A stretch of DNA of 64,000 nucleotides from Shewanella sp. SR44-3 (GTDB lineage: Bacteria > Pseudomonadota > Gammaproteobacteria > Enterobacterales > Shewanellaceae). The stretch is from the NCBI RefSeq assembly GCF_014163735.1, contig NZ_JACJDV010000001.1, forward strand, positions 294,790-358,789. The letters run 5' to 3'. Within the stretch, counting starts at the first letter, position 1. Each line of letters begins with the position of its first letter. The position numbers were made by a program, and so were the translations under genes. The notes below the pieces were generated by a model. The model made no database searches. It was not told the origin of the DNA and saw only the letters and a program-made list of their open reading frames with translations. This document shows, piece by piece, positions 9,039-18,713 of the stretch.

Positions 9039-9815
9039 ATGCTTAGCATCACGGAAATTCCTGCCTTTAACGATAATTATATTTGGATCCTAGGCGCTCA
9101 GGATTCAGAGTTTGTTTACGTGGTTGATCCCGGCACCGCAGCCCCTGTGCTGGCCTATCTCAACGAGAAAAACTTAACCTTAGCCGGCATACTTATTACC
9201 CATAAGCACCAAGATCACGTGGGCGGCATTCGGGATTTACAAGCACATTACCAAGGAAACTTACCGGTTTATGGTCCTAAAGCTGAAGGCATTGAAGGCA
9301 TCACTCATCATCTCATCGCTGAAAAATCACTGTTTTTGCCTCATTTAGCGTCCAATGTAGAAGTTATCCATGTACCTGGTCACACCTTAGGTCATTTTGC
9401 CTATTTAATCGAAGATGCCATTTTTTGTGGTGATACTTTATTTAGCGCCGGATGCGGCCGTCTATTTGAAGGCACGCCAGAACAGATGCTGTCATCATTA
9501 AATAGACTGGCATCATTACCCGCCCACAGTAAAATTTATTGCGCTCACGAATACACCCAAGCAAATTTGAACTTTGCGCTCACTGTCACGCCTAACAATC
9601 CACATTTAGTTCAATATGCTTCTTGGGTAACTAAGGCCCGTGATAATAAGGTGCCAACAATCCCCGCTGAACTCAGTACCGAACTGACCATCAATCCCTT
9701 TCTTCGTTGCCATACCAGTGAAGTAAAAATGGCCGTTGCTAAACAGTTCAATATCGAAGTTACTGATGAATTACAAACATTTACCTTGCTTCGAAAATGG
9801 AAGGACCACTTTTAA
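9039..9815 (+). CDS. gloB: GloB, hydroxyacylglutathione hydrolase (glyoxalase II)
   Basis: A 258-residue metallo-beta-lactamase-fold hydrolase that completes methylglyoxal detoxification by splitting S-D-lactoylglutathione. The dinuclear metal site is seen as THKHQDH, GHTLGH, FCGDTLFSAGCGR and CAHEYT. The frame is open to about 8919, but the family N-terminus (MLSITEIPAFNDNYIWIL) starts at 9039, with GGAA just upstream. An in-frame ATG at 9027 is the alternative. It is divergent from yafS, with mltD downstream, the conserved gene order. Confidence 0.96.
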   Translation: MLSITEIPAFNDNYIWILGAQDSEFVYVVDPGTAAPVLAYLNEKNLTLAGILITHKHQDHVGGIRDLQAHYQGNLPVYGPKAEGIEGITHHLIAEKSLFLPHLASNVEVIHVPGHTLGHFAYLIEDAIFCGDTLFSAGCGRLFEGTPEQMLSSLNRLASLPAHSKIYCAHEYTQANLNFALTVTPNNPHLVQYASWVTKARDNKVPTIPAELSTELTINPFLRCHTSEVKMAVAKQFNIEVTDELQTFTLLRKWKDHF

Positions 9816-9947
9816 TTTGTGTAAATGTCATCGATAAAATTAGTTTAATAAGACAAGTGAGATGATTTGTTTTACAATGCAAAATTCGTGTCCGAAAATG
9901 ACCACTTTTTAGTCAGTATTTGACTCTAATAAGGAAGACCATCTTCA

Positions 9948-11504
9948 ATGAGATCAACATGTTACTTAATTGCTGGCGGCTTAGTCTTCCTTGCGGGTTG
10001 TCAGACCTTGCCTCAAACACAGACTCAGCCTCAGTCCTCTTCTTTGGAAGATACCCTTGAATACAGCCGTAAACCCACTGGCAATCAAAGCTTAGCTAGC
10101 ATTCAAGAAGATGTCGTTCAGGCCCAAGATCTATGGCAAAAACTCGCACTAGAGATGAAACTGCCCATCGCAGACAGCGCCTTAGTCGATGAGTATCGTC
10201 AGTGGTATATTAAGCATCCCAAACACTTAAAAACCATTTCTCGCCGAGCGGCGCCGTTTTTACAATATATTATTGCCGAGCTTGAAAAGAATAACTTGCC
10301 ACTGGAACTGGCTTTACTGCCTATCGTTGAAAGCGCATATAATCCTATGGCTGTGTCACCAGGCCAGGCCGCAGGGTTATGGCAGCTTACTTTACCGACC
10401 GCTGGTAACTTAGGCATCAAGATGAATTGGTGGTACGACGGCCGCCGCGATGTCGCCACATCCACTGCCGCTGCCATTAAATTATTAACCTATTTACATA
10501 AAAAAATGGATGCTAATTGGCTATATGCCATTGCAGCGTACAATACTGGTGAAGGCCGGGTACTCTCTGCTATTAAGCAAAATAAAGCCCGAGGAAAATC
10601 GGCTGATTTTTGGTCATTAGCTTTGCCAAAAACCACACGCCATTACGTGCCACAGTTACTGGCTTTAGCCGATGTCATCAAAAATGCCGACAAGTACGGT
10701 ATTAAGTTAACCCCTATTAACGACATTCCAAGATTAGCCTTAGTGAATACAGAATCCCAAATGGATTTATCTTTGGCCGCTGAAATGGCACAAATTTCCA
10801 TTGAAGAATTAAAAGCGATAAACCCCGGATTTAGCCGCTGGGCCACCTCACCTGTGGGGCCACATCAGCTATTTGTGCCCATAGAAAAAGCCAAGCTCTT
10901 TAATCAAGCATTAGCCAAGGTAGACAGCGAATCACGTTTAAATTGGGTACGTTATAAAATTAAATCTGGTGATAGCATCAGTGAAATTGCCGATCAATTT
11001 GAAACCAGTGCAAAACTCATTCGCTCAAGTAATGGTTTAGGCAATAATAGTATTGTGGCTGGTCGTTACTTAATTATTCCTGTTGCCGCTAAAGATCCTG
11101 ATCTTGCCAGCATGTCTAATGACCAAGTCATAGCTCGTAAACCACAAATCAAGACCAGTAACGCCAAGTTAATCCATAAAATTAGATCTGGGGATTCATT
11201 ATGGGAAATCGCCAAGAAGTATGGCGTCAGCATACCGCAAATCTCCAAATGGAATCAGCTCACCATGAGTTCAAAACTACAAATTGGTCGTGAGCTGACC
11301 ATTTGGGCCAATGAAGCCAGCACAGTGCAAGCCTCACGTATAGTGAACTATAAGGTGCGCTCAGGCGATTCCTTAGCCCGCATTGCAGCTAGATATAAAG
11401 TCACTGTTACTGAATTAGTTGAATGGAATAGCCTGCAGAAAAATAACTACCTGCAACCTGGGCAAATCTTAAAACTTGTGATCGACAATCAAGCAACCTC
11501 CTAA
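9948..11504 (+). CDS. mltD: MltD, lipoprotein lytic transglycosylase with LysM repeats
   Basis: A 518-residue murein hydrolase. The lipoprotein signal has lipobox LAGC at about residue 18. The SLT (family 1) catalytic domain contains the Glu of LPIVESAYNP and the AAGLWQ and AIAAYNTGEGRV motifs. Three LysM peptidoglycan-binding repeats follow, beginning at IKSGDS, IRSGDS and VRSGDS. The product cleaves glycan strands from the outer membrane side. It follows gloB, as in E. coli and Vibrio. Confidence 0.96.
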   Translation: MRSTCYLIAGGLVFLAGCQTLPQTQTQPQSSSLEDTLEYSRKPTGNQSLASIQEDVVQAQDLWQKLALEMKLPIADSALVDEYRQWYIKHPKHLKTISRRAAPFLQYIIAELEKNNLPLELALLPIVESAYNPMAVSPGQAAGLWQLTLPTAGNLGIKMNWWYDGRRDVATSTAAAIKLLTYLHKKMDANWLYAIAAYNTGEGRVLSAIKQNKARGKSADFWSLALPKTTRHYVPQLLALADVIKNADKYGIKLTPINDIPRLALVNTESQMDLSLAAEMAQISIEELKAINPGFSRWATSPVGPHQLFVPIEKAKLFNQALAKVDSESRLNWVRYKIKSGDSISEIADQFETSAKLIRSSNGLGNNSIVAGRYLIIPVAAKDPDLASMSNDQVIARKPQIKTSNAKLIHKIRSGDSLWEIAKKYGVSIPQISKWNQLTMSSKLQIGRELTIWANEASTVQASRIVNYKVRSGDSLARIAARYKVTVTELVEWNSLQKNNYLQPGQILKLVIDNQATS

Positions 11505-11526
11505 CAATCCGTGTGGGTTGAAATAG

Positions 11527-11558
11527 AAAACGGCAAGCCACTTTGGCTTGCCGTTTTT
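11527..11558. terminator. Bidirectional terminator
   Basis: A 14-bp perfect stem AAAACGGCAAGCCA / TGGCTTGCCGTTTT with a 3-base loop. T-runs lie on the plus side and A-runs on the other. It serves mltD and the convergent BsuPI-domain gene. Confidence 0.92.
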
Positions 11559-11582
11559 ATTCCTGCATCCTCTATGACGTCA

Positions 11583-12206
11583 TCAATATTGAATTAAATA
11601 GTCCACCTCATTAACTAACATGAGTTTACTGTCATCCATGGCTTTGGCTTTGAGGATAGCTTTTAACTTGTACTCAGGCCCCTTTATATTAGCCAGTGTA
11701 TGCGCCGGTAATTGAAACTCCACAGTAAGCGTCTCGCCACTGGCCATGGTCACGTTTCTGATGGCTTGAGTGAACATCATCTCATCACTCCACGCCCACA
11801 AACGAGTACCATCAGGTGCCAGCAGCCAAAGATCCGCTGTCATGCCTGAATTGTATTGCAATGCAACGGCATATTGCTGTTGATTGACTAAGGTCAAGGT
11901 AAGTGTTTGAGCTTGCTGCGTCGACTCCTTAGGGGCAAGTTTCACCGTGCCAGTTAAGCTTGCCTTCAACACTGTGGGTGTTTCTACGGTGTTCTGTGTC
12001 ATCGCCTGTGCCTCTTGGCTAATCAAAGTGCCAGATACTTTAAGCGCTGCGACTGCTAGTTTCTGCTCCGCTGGCTTTTCAGTAACAACAGATGCAAGGC
12101 TTTTATCACTGGAGTCATTAATGGATTCCGCTTGATGACCACAAGCATTAGCACTGAGCATAAGTCCAAAAATTAAGCTCAAGTTGCCAGTATGGCTTGA
12201 TAACAT
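11583..12206 (-). CDS. Exported protein with BsuPI-like domain
   Basis: A 207-residue protein with an N-terminal signal sequence (cysteine after LSANA, possibly a lipobox but with an unusual Asn at -2). A C-terminal domain from about 90 recalls the intracellular proteinase inhibitor BsuPI fold: WAWSDEMMFTQAIR followed by MASGETLTVEFQ. The biological role of this domain in Gram-negatives is not established. The start overlaps the AsmA stop (TAATG), with a perfect AGGAGG site, so it is translated from the asmA-like transcript. Confidence 0.7.
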   Translation of the reverse strand: MLSSHTGNLSLIFGLMLSANACGHQAESINDSSDKSLASVVTEKPAEQKLAVAALKVSGTLISQEAQAMTQNTVETPTVLKASLTGTVKLAPKESTQQAQTLTLTLVNQQQYAVALQYNSGMTADLWLLAPDGTRLWAWSDEMMFTQAIRNVTMASGETLTVEFQLPAHTLANIKGPEYKLKAILKAKAMDDSKLMLVNEVDYLIQY

Positions 12207-14077
12207 TACAGACCTCCTAGGCGTTTTAACAAGCTATCTTTAAGCTTATCTTTCACTTTCTCTTTGACTTTATCGGTTTCTTGTTTAAGTTTTGCATCCA
12301 ACAAACCGCTGGTATCTAAGCCAAACTCAGGTGTCTGTACTGTACCTGATATTTTAAGGGGAATATCTAGTCCTTTTAATGGATTAGCTTGCTCTTCTTG
12401 GCCAGTAAGCGAGCCCACAACTCGGGTGGTGAGTTTATAATCTATGGCTTGACTAATGATGCCTAAATCTCCAGCCCCTGCAATACGAAGTAAAGGTGCT
12501 GATAGCGCCAAGTCAGGATTGGTTACGATGGCATCCTTGATATTAAAGCTACCCGTTAGGCGACTGAAATCTGTTTTTTTCTCTTGGTTATCCACCGCTG
12601 AGAGATCGCCGCTCAGTTTCGCTTGGGCAGTACGTAGCATTTGCGGCACATTCACGCCGTAGAGCGCGCCATCGGCGACTTCAAACTTGCCTTGAGCCAG
12701 CAGTTGCTGCTTTAGATTATCAGGAATTAAACTGCTGCCATGGCCAGATATTGAAAAATTCGCAACTCCTGACAATACCTCAAGCTCGGCGGCATCTTTT
12801 AATAATGGCCTTATCTGCACTCCGCTTAGGGACTGCTCAAACTGATAGCTGGCAACTCCTTGATTGGCATTCAACGCTGCGGTTAGGTTCATTTTTCCTT
12901 GATAAAGGTCAAGGCTAAATTGCTTAATCACAAGCTTGCCATTTTTTACTGTCATGGCTAACTGCCAGTTTTCAGTCTTAAGTTTAGCGGCTTTTATGGC
13001 GGCTATTTTTACCGACAAGTTAAGGTCAATCAGGCGTAACCCGGTTAAATCAGGCTCCACTGCTGGGCTTGATGACTCATCAGTGTCAGTGCTCGCACTT
13101 TCGTTGCTTGAGTCTTTAGGCAGGTAGGGGTCAAGATCCATTTCATCCAATGCCAGCGACAGATTAATCTTTGGAATAGGTTTTCCATAATTGACATCAA
13201 GTTCAGCGCTGCCGCTAAAGTCTTGAGCGGATAACTTATCCAGTGTCAATTGCAGTGCTTGGCGATGAAGATCAACACTTAACGCGCCTTGCATCACAGT
13301 ATTGATAGTTTGAGGTAACGTATCACCGCTCATCGTGGTGCTGATTTCAAGGCCCGCTATACTCACCTTGCTAAAATCCTGACTCACTGTCAGCTGGCCT
13401 TTACCTTCACTGGTGATGTTTACATTCGCTGCCATCTCAAGCTCATAATGCAGCGGTGATGCTTGACCTAAACTGAACGCCCCTAAGGTGAACTCTTTTA
13501 AATTCAACGATGTTTTACTGCCTTGAGCCAAATTGATGATATTCACCTTGGCATTAGTGACACTTATCCCGCCAATATTAAGCTCATTGATGGCAAGATT
13601 GCGGGATGCACTATTAGCAGAGCCAGCTTCTTCTGCGGCATTGTCTGTTGTAGTTTCTGGATTAGCGTCAGCTTTAGACGCGGTTTCATTCACTAAGCCT
13701 TCTAAGCTTGAGCGGCCGTCTTTAGTGGTGACAAGATTAATTTCAACCCCATCTAATAGCAGCTGCTCAATTTCAATTTTTTTAGATAACAAAGGTTGCA
13801 GCGCAACACTTGCCACCACAGTGTTCACTTCAAGCATCATTTTGGTGTCAAACCCTTGGGGATTTGACAGGCTAATGCCGCCTAAATCTATGCCGAGCGA
13901 AGGAAAGAAGCTCCAGCTTAAATCTTGGCTGATCTGTAGCTCACGGCCAGTTTGCTTTTCAACCAGCTCAACCAGCTCAGGTTTGAAACTGTTTAAATCG
14001 AATATCAGCGTAATATAAAGTATTAATGACACGCATAATGCGGCGATGATGGCAAACAGCCATTTAATCAGCTTCAT
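12206..14077 (-). CDS. AsmA family protein
   Basis: A 623-residue protein with one N-terminal membrane helix (MKLIKWLFAIIAALC) and a long periplasmic region. FDLNSFKPELVELVEKQTGRELQI and the DLSWSFFPSLGIDLGGISL segment are AsmA signatures, as is the C-terminal AsmA_2 region. Members form bridge-like beta structures linked to outer membrane lipid homeostasis. The ATG at 14077 has a GAGG site; the upstream frame (to 14152) crosses an inverted repeat and is unlikely to be coding. The C-terminal 30 residues are Lys-rich coiled coil. Confidence 0.88.
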   Translation of the reverse strand: MKLIKWLFAIIAALCVSLILYITLIFDLNSFKPELVELVEKQTGRELQISQDLSWSFFPSLGIDLGGISLSNPQGFDTKMMLEVNTVVASVALQPLLSKKIEIEQLLLDGVEINLVTTKDGRSSLEGLVNETASKADANPETTTDNAAEEAGSANSASRNLAINELNIGGISVTNAKVNIINLAQGSKTSLNLKEFTLGAFSLGQASPLHYELEMAANVNITSEGKGQLTVSQDFSKVSIAGLEISTTMSGDTLPQTINTVMQGALSVDLHRQALQLTLDKLSAQDFSGSAELDVNYGKPIPKINLSLALDEMDLDPYLPKDSSNESASTDTDESSSPAVEPDLTGLRLIDLNLSVKIAAIKAAKLKTENWQLAMTVKNGKLVIKQFSLDLYQGKMNLTAALNANQGVASYQFEQSLSGVQIRPLLKDAAELEVLSGVANFSISGHGSSLIPDNLKQQLLAQGKFEVADGALYGVNVPQMLRTAQAKLSGDLSAVDNQEKKTDFSRLTGSFNIKDAIVTNPDLALSAPLLRIAGAGDLGIISQAIDYKLTTRVVGSLTGQEEQANPLKGLDIPLKISGTVQTPEFGLDTSGLLDAKLKQETDKVKEKVKDKLKDSLLKRLGGL

Positions 14078-14094
14078 CAGTTTTCCTCTTTGGT

Positions 14095-14158
14095 AACGCT
14101 CGGCACGAGTATTAATACCAGTGCCGAGCGTTAATATTAATGTTAGTGCCAAGCGTTA
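14095..14158. repeat. Inverted and direct repeats upstream of asmA-like gene
   Basis: AACGCTCGGCAC (14095-14106) is perfectly inverted as GTGCCGAGCGTT (14121-14132). A 14-base unit AGTGCCGAGCGTTA (14120) recurs as AGTGCCAAGCGTTA (14145) with a 25-base period. It lies just upstream of the asmA-like start and could be an operator or a processed hairpin. Confidence 0.6.
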
Positions 14159-14208
14159 GTAATGATGGGATTTCATAGCACTATTTATTAGCAGTATTAA
14201 TGGCACTA

Positions 14209-14739
14209 TTAAATGAGCCTCGACTCACTTAACGCCACACCATTTAAATCAGCATAGAGCATCATGCCAGGCTTTATCGACACTTGGCCGATCTCAATAA
14301 GCACATTAAGTTCACCTAAATCACGCTTTTGCGTCTTAATCGGGGTCACGCCTAAAGCTTTTACCCCGATTGGCATCTTGGCTATCGCGCCTGCATCTCG
14401 AATACAACCGTAAATAACTATGCCTTCCCAACCATTATTCAAGGCACTTTTGGCAATCATGTCTCCAAGCAAGGCCTTGGCGAATGAGCCCTGTCCATGC
14501 ACCACCAATACCTTGCCCTTACCCGGCTGTGCTAATTGCGATTTAACCTTGGAGTTATCTTCAAAGCAGCTTACTGTCACGACTTCACCAGCAAAGACGG
14601 CTTTGCCGCCATAATTACGCCACTGCTCATTAACCAGTTGTAATTTATCAGGATATAAATCAAATAAATCCGGTAGTAAATCATCCATATCAGGATCTAG
14701 TACTCCAAGACTCTCAGATGATGGCCAAGCTTGCTGCAT
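14209..14739 (-). CDS. RraA-like protein (RNase E regulator / aldolase family)
   Basis: A 176-residue RraA-fold protein. VVTVSCFEDNSKV, GKGKVLVVHGQGS and NNGWEGIVIYG match RraA. Unlike E. coli RraA (GAVRQ), it retains an Arg-Asp pair in YGCIRDAGAI, as in the HMG/CHA aldolase branch, so a metal-dependent aldolase activity is conceivable. The ATG at 14739 has AGGGAG at good spacing; an inner ATG at 14688 would give the classical length without a ribosome site. Annotation as RNase E inhibitor is therefore uncertain. Confidence 0.75.
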   Translation of the reverse strand: MQQAWPSSESLGVLDPDMDDLLPDLFDLYPDKLQLVNEQWRNYGGKAVFAGEVVTVSCFEDNSKVKSQLAQPGKGKVLVVHGQGSFAKALLGDMIAKSALNNGWEGIVIYGCIRDAGAIAKMPIGVKALGVTPIKTQKRDLGELNVLIEIGQVSIKPGMMLYADLNGVALSESRLI

Positions 14740-14900
14740 GTTACCACTCCCTATTGTGCGCAAATGATCAACTGCGATCTGCAGTTACCTTGAATTAACA
14801 GTACATATTTATTGAGCGAATAAAAAGTACTATGACAGGTGTGAGCAAAAAAACAGCTAAAAAGTCATTATAAAACCACAATATAGCCTAAGGTGCTAGG

Positions 14901-14928
14901 TGACTTGTGTTAATTAACTGTCTATAAT
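14901..14928 (+). promoter_or_regulatory. Candidate promoter of the 105-residue protein gene
   Basis: A consensus TATAAT (14923-14928) is preceded at 16 bp by a poor -35 (TGACTT). The start codon follows about 32 bp later. Confidence 0.4.
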
Positions 14929-14959
14929 TTAGCTTTCTTACCCTAATAGTATCAGCATC

Positions 14960-15277
14960 ATGCCTAGTGACATTAATTTGCAACAAATGATTAGCGCATT
15001 GGATGAAATGGATTTTGAAAAGCGCACCAATAACAGTTTAGAACATGCCCGTACCCAAGCCCAGATGACAGGATATTTATCAAGCTTGGATTACAGCATG
15101 AAGCGATTGCAGCTTCTGCAAAGCGCTGTAAATGACATGGTTGAAAAAAAGCAATCGGAACAGATTAAGCAAGAGAAAGTACAAACCTACAAGACAAAAA
15201 TTTTCAATCTTGCCAAGCAATACGATATTTCCTACGCAGAAGTATTATCTATTATGGCGACCTTAAGCCGCCCATAA
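14960..15277 (+). CDS. Small helical protein of unknown function
   Basis: A 105-residue, charged, mainly helical protein with no signal peptide. Residues 60-90 (KKQSEQIKQEKVQTYKTKI) look like a coiled coil, and the ending NLAKQYDISYAEVLSIM recalls the C-terminal part of MvaT/H-NS-type oligomerisation regions, but this is a vague resemblance only. It has its own candidate promoter. I do not recognise a named family. It converges on the chemoreceptor gene with only 19 bp between. Confidence 0.65.
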   Translation: MPSDINLQQMISALDEMDFEKRTNNSLEHARTQAQMTGYLSSLDYSMKRLQLLQSAVNDMVEKKQSEQIKQEKVQTYKTKIFNLAKQYDISYAEVLSIMATLSRP

Positions 15278-15296
15278 TAGTCCTGTTGCCCGTTAA

Positions 15297-16943
15297 TTAA
15301 ACCTTAAACACAGCCACAATATTAGCCATAGCACTAGAACCTGATACGAGTTCATGGCTTGTTGCGCTGATTTGAGTATTTTGATTCCTGTTCTCAAGAG
15401 ACATGTGATTAATCTTATCAATATGCTCATGCAGGGATGCAATGCCTGTGCTTTGCTCCTTGGTGGTTAGTGCGGTCTGAATGCTCATCTGCAGTATGTG
15501 ACTAATGGCCTGCTGTATTTTACCAATAGCGTCAACCAAATCGGTCGTTTGCAATACTGCTTGGGCCGATTTTCCTTGGGCGCCGCTAATGGCTTTAGTC
15601 ACTCCAGTTATTGCTTGCTCAATAAGCGTAATAATACTGCTGATTTCTAATGTGGCATCTTGAGTGCGCTTAGCCAGCACTCGCACTTCACCTGCTACCA
15701 CAGCAAATCCTCGCCCAGCCTCCCCGGCTCGCGCAGCTTCTATGGCGGCATTAAGGGCTAGCAAATTGGTTTGCTCTGTTATTTCACCTATAGTTGCTAA
15801 AATTTGACCTATTTTTCTTGAGCTGTCGGTAAGTGCTGCAACCGCGTGATCCGCAGAGCTAAGCTCATTGGACAATAAATCAACTTCCGCAGCAGTATTT
15901 CTTACCAAAGCTTGGGTGTGCACCACTTCGCCATCGGCAATTTTGGCGTTGTCCTGCGCCACTTTAGCGTTATCAGCAATATCATGGGCAGCCACTGAAA
16001 TTTGCTTAATAGCGCTAACTACATTCTCAGTTTCCTCTTGAACTAACAGTGCATGGTTATCTGCTTTAGATGCAATATCTGACAAGCCCCCAGCCAAATG
16101 ACGGCTCTGGTACACTGAACCTGATACTGAAGTGACGAGTTGTTGGATTTTACTAGTAAAATCATTGAAATAACCCGCTATCTGCCTAAGCTCATCATTG
16201 CCCTCTTCTGCAAGTCGTAGCGTTAAGTCTCCTTCACCTTTGGCTATATTCTCAAACGCCACTAATGTTTGTTTCATCGGGCTCAAAATGCTTTGCACTA
16301 TGATAAATAAAAACAACAATACGGGAAGTCCCACCAACGCGAGCAGGACTAAATAAGCTTTGATGAATGCCAACTCTTGCTGCTCAATGTCATCCACATA
16401 CACACCTGTACCAATTATCCAGCCCCATGACTCAAAGCGCTTTACCACTGTCATTTTTGGGCTTGGTGAAGACTGCTCAGGTTTATTCCACATATAATCA
16501 ACCCGCGCAGTACCCTTGAGTGATGTCCTGTCTAGCATTAACTGGAAGAGCTTAACGCCCTCGGGATCTTTGACCTCAAGCACATTGGTATTTTCTAGTT
16601 TTTTAACGTAAGCATGCTGCAGCATCACCCCTTGGCTATCTAAAGTGAAAAAATACTCATTTTGGGAATAACGTAATTTATCCAGCGCCAATAACGCCAT
16701 TTTCTTAGCTTCTAGCTCTGTCATCTCTGATGAGAGACTGGCTTGCTGATAGACTTCAACTAAGGTAATGGCGGTATCCACTAAGGCGGTGAGTTTGGCT
16801 TCTTTTTCCTGAACTAATACTTGGTCCATGCGGCTAAAGGCAAAATACAGCATGAGTAAGGTGGCAATAAGGCAAACGATGCACATAGCCAACAAGCGAT
16901 TGGCAATGGCAGTTTTACGGAAAAAATGATTAATAGCTTTCAT
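15297..16943 (-). CDS. Methyl-accepting chemotaxis protein with single Cache domain
   Basis: A 548-residue transmembrane chemoreceptor. TM1 covers about residues 18-38. The periplasmic sCache_2-like domain has [19 protein letters not shown] and [17 protein letters not shown]2 is at about 195-220, then HAMP, then the signalling domain with the hairpin tip [21 protein letters not shown]. It senses small ligands and signals to CheA/CheW. The ATG at 16943 gives a normal TM1; the longer frame would add a poorly conserved leader encoded by an 8-bp repeat (AATAACGT x3, 16955-16978). Confidence 0.93.
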   Translation of the reverse strand: MKAINHFFRKTAIANRLLAMCIVCLIATLLMLYFAFSRMDQVLVQEKEAKLTALVDTAITLVEVYQQASLSSEMTELEAKKMALLALDKLRYSQNEYFFTLDSQGVMLQHAYVKKLENTNVLEVKDPEGVKLFQLMLDRTSLKGTARVDYMWNKPEQSSPSPKMTVVKRFESWGWIIGTGVYVDDIEQQELAFIKAYLVLLALVGLPVLLFLFIIVQSILSPMKQTLVAFENIAKGEGDLTLRLAEEGNDELRQIAGYFNDFTSKIQQLVTSVSGSVYQSRHLAGGLSDIASKADNHALLVQEETENVVSAIKQISVAAHDIADNAKVAQDNAKIADGEVVHTQALVRNTAAEVDLLSNELSSADHAVAALTDSSRKIGQILATIGEITEQTNLLALNAAIEAARAGEAGRGFAVVAGEVRVLAKRTQDATLEISSIITLIEQAITGVTKAISGAQGKSAQAVLQTTDLVDAIGKIQQAISHILQMSIQTALTTKEQSTGIASLHEHIDKINHMSLENRNQNTQISATSHELVSGSSAMANIVAVFKV

Positions 16944-17318
16944 TGGTTCACACCAATAACGTAATAACGTAATAACGTTCCATCGTATCAACTCCCTGTC
17001 ACGCCCATCATTGGGCTTATTATGATTAACCTGTAATGGTTAACCTTGATGTTCCTTACTTGGCATAACAACCGTATTAAAACCAATGACTAAAGACTAA
17101 GTACTAACAACTAGGTACTAAAATCGGGTTTTCAAAATTTAATTAATGTCCGTTCATAATATAAAGCGACCATAAAACGATTTAGATTAACCCTTAGACT
17201 CGTTTATAAGCAATTAAGAACTAAATAGTTATTGATACAGATCAAATAAAAATGACCACCTAATGTGATCATTTTTATTGTTTACTAAATCCGCATTAAC
17301 CACCATAAGTCAGCATGC
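16944..17318. other. Intergenic region between MCP and sugar transporter genes
   Basis: AT-rich. It contains three copies of AATAACGT at 16955-16978, loose ACTAA-type repeats around 17088-17120 and the terminator at 17245-17279. I see no open reading frame or RNA gene. Confidence 0.5.
17245..17279 (-). terminator. Terminator of the sugar MFS gene
   Basis: The inverted repeat AATAAAAATGA / TCATTTTTATT flanks a 13-base loop. It lies 40 bp after the stop codon of the minus-strand transporter gene. Confidence 0.65.
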
Positions 17319-18599
17319 TTACAGCTTGGATCCTTTAGCACCGTAAAAGAGAATAAAGCCATAGCAAATAACCGGTAAAATAAACGCAGGTTGCAAGCCC
17401 ATGCTATCTGCCATCATACCTTGTAACAGTGGTACTATCGCACCGCCCACAATGGCAAGACATAAAACGCCGCTGCCCTGTGAACTGTGAGGGCCTAAAT
17501 CACGTAAGGCTAGGCTGAAAATAGTCGGGAACATAATAGAGTTAAATAATCCCACAGCTAAAATTGCCCACATAGCGATTAAGCCACTGGTATTCATGGC
17601 AACTAATACCAATAACGCAGCCATCAAGGCATTAAAAGCAAGCACCTTACCTGCTGCGATTTTTTGCATCACCGCTGAGCCAATAAAACGCCCAACCATA
17701 GCACCACCCCAGTAATAAGTGATGTACTTTGCGGCTTGTGCTTCTTCAAGACCGGCAATATCGGTTTCACCTAAAAAGCTCACTAAGAAACTGCCAATTG
17801 AAACCTCTGCGCCCACGTAGACAAAAATACCCACAGCACCTAACACAAGGTGAATCGATTGCAGTGCACTGGTTTTGCCATTGTGACTAATCACTTGGCC
17901 GTTAGCGCCCGCTTGGCTTTCAGCATTCACTTGATGCTCTTCAATAACCGGTAAGCGTAGTTTTGAGAAAATCACCGCTAATGCTGCCAGCATCCCCGCC
18001 AAGATAAGATAAGGTAGTTTTACCACCTCAGCTTCTGCTTGCGCAAAACCAACATCCCCGACCGCACCTGAGGCAACGGATAAAATAAGCACAGCGCCAA
18101 AGAAAGGCGCCACCGTGGTACCAAGCGCATTGAACGCTTGGGTTAAATTCAAGCGGCTCGATGCGGTCTCTTTGCTACCAAGAGCGTTAACATAAGGGTT
18201 CGCCGCCACTTGCAAGATAGTTATTCCACTTGCAAGTACAAACAATGCGCCTAAGAACAAGCCGTATGTCGCCAGCGCAGCGGCAGGATAAAACAGCAAA
18301 CAGCCTACACTTGCCATAAGCAAACCGGTAACAATGCCTTTTTGATAACCTAAACGGTTAACTAATTTTCCTGCGGGCAATGACACTAAAAAATAGGCGC
18401 CAAAGAAGCAAAACTGAATCAGCATAGCCTCGGTGTAACTTAAAGAAAAAACCGCTTTAAGGTGCGGAATTAAAATGTCGTTTAAGCAGGTGATAAAACC
18501 CCACATAAAAAACAGTGAAGTTAGCGACACCAGTGCAAAGCGGTAATTGCCGCCTCCGCTGTGTGATTGTGTTTGGCCTGAAGCCATAGAGATACCCAT
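17319..18599 (-). CDS. Sugar:H+ symporter, FucP/GluP-type MFS (probable maltose/glucose)
   Basis: A 426-residue inner membrane transporter with about 12 membrane segments. The N-terminus [28 protein letters not shown] and [12 protein letters not shown] are hallmarks of the FHS (FucP/glucose-galactose) family. Immediate neighbours are a GH13 alpha-glucosidase and, across the divergent promoter, a TonB-dependent receptor and amylase, so malto-oligosaccharide or maltose import is the likely job. It is probably co-transcribed with the alpha-glucosidase gene upstream. Substrate is inferred from context only. Confidence 0.85.
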   Translation of the reverse strand: MGISMASGQTQSHSGGGNYRFALVSLTSLFFMWGFITCLNDILIPHLKAVFSLSYTEAMLIQFCFFGAYFLVSLPAGKLVNRLGYQKGIVTGLLMASVGCLLFYPAAALATYGLFLGALFVLASGITILQVAANPYVNALGSKETASSRLNLTQAFNALGTTVAPFFGAVLILSVASGAVGDVGFAQAEAEVVKLPYLILAGMLAALAVIFSKLRLPVIEEHQVNAESQAGANGQVISHNGKTSALQSIHLVLGAVGIFVYVGAEVSIGSFLVSFLGETDIAGLEEAQAAKYITYYWGGAMVGRFIGSAVMQKIAAGKVLAFNALMAALLVLVAMNTSGLIAMWAILAVGLFNSIMFPTIFSLALRDLGPHSSQGSGVLCLAIVGGAIVPLLQGMMADSMGLQPAFILPVICYGFILFYGAKGSKL

Positions 18600-18713
18600 A
18601 TTGTCTGTCCTTATTGTTATTGTTCATCACTTTGATAGTGTTATTTTTTTACTCTTGTTAATTTGTCACCACAACTCGCGGTATATGCCTTCAGCTCGCG
18701 AAGCAACTCATTA

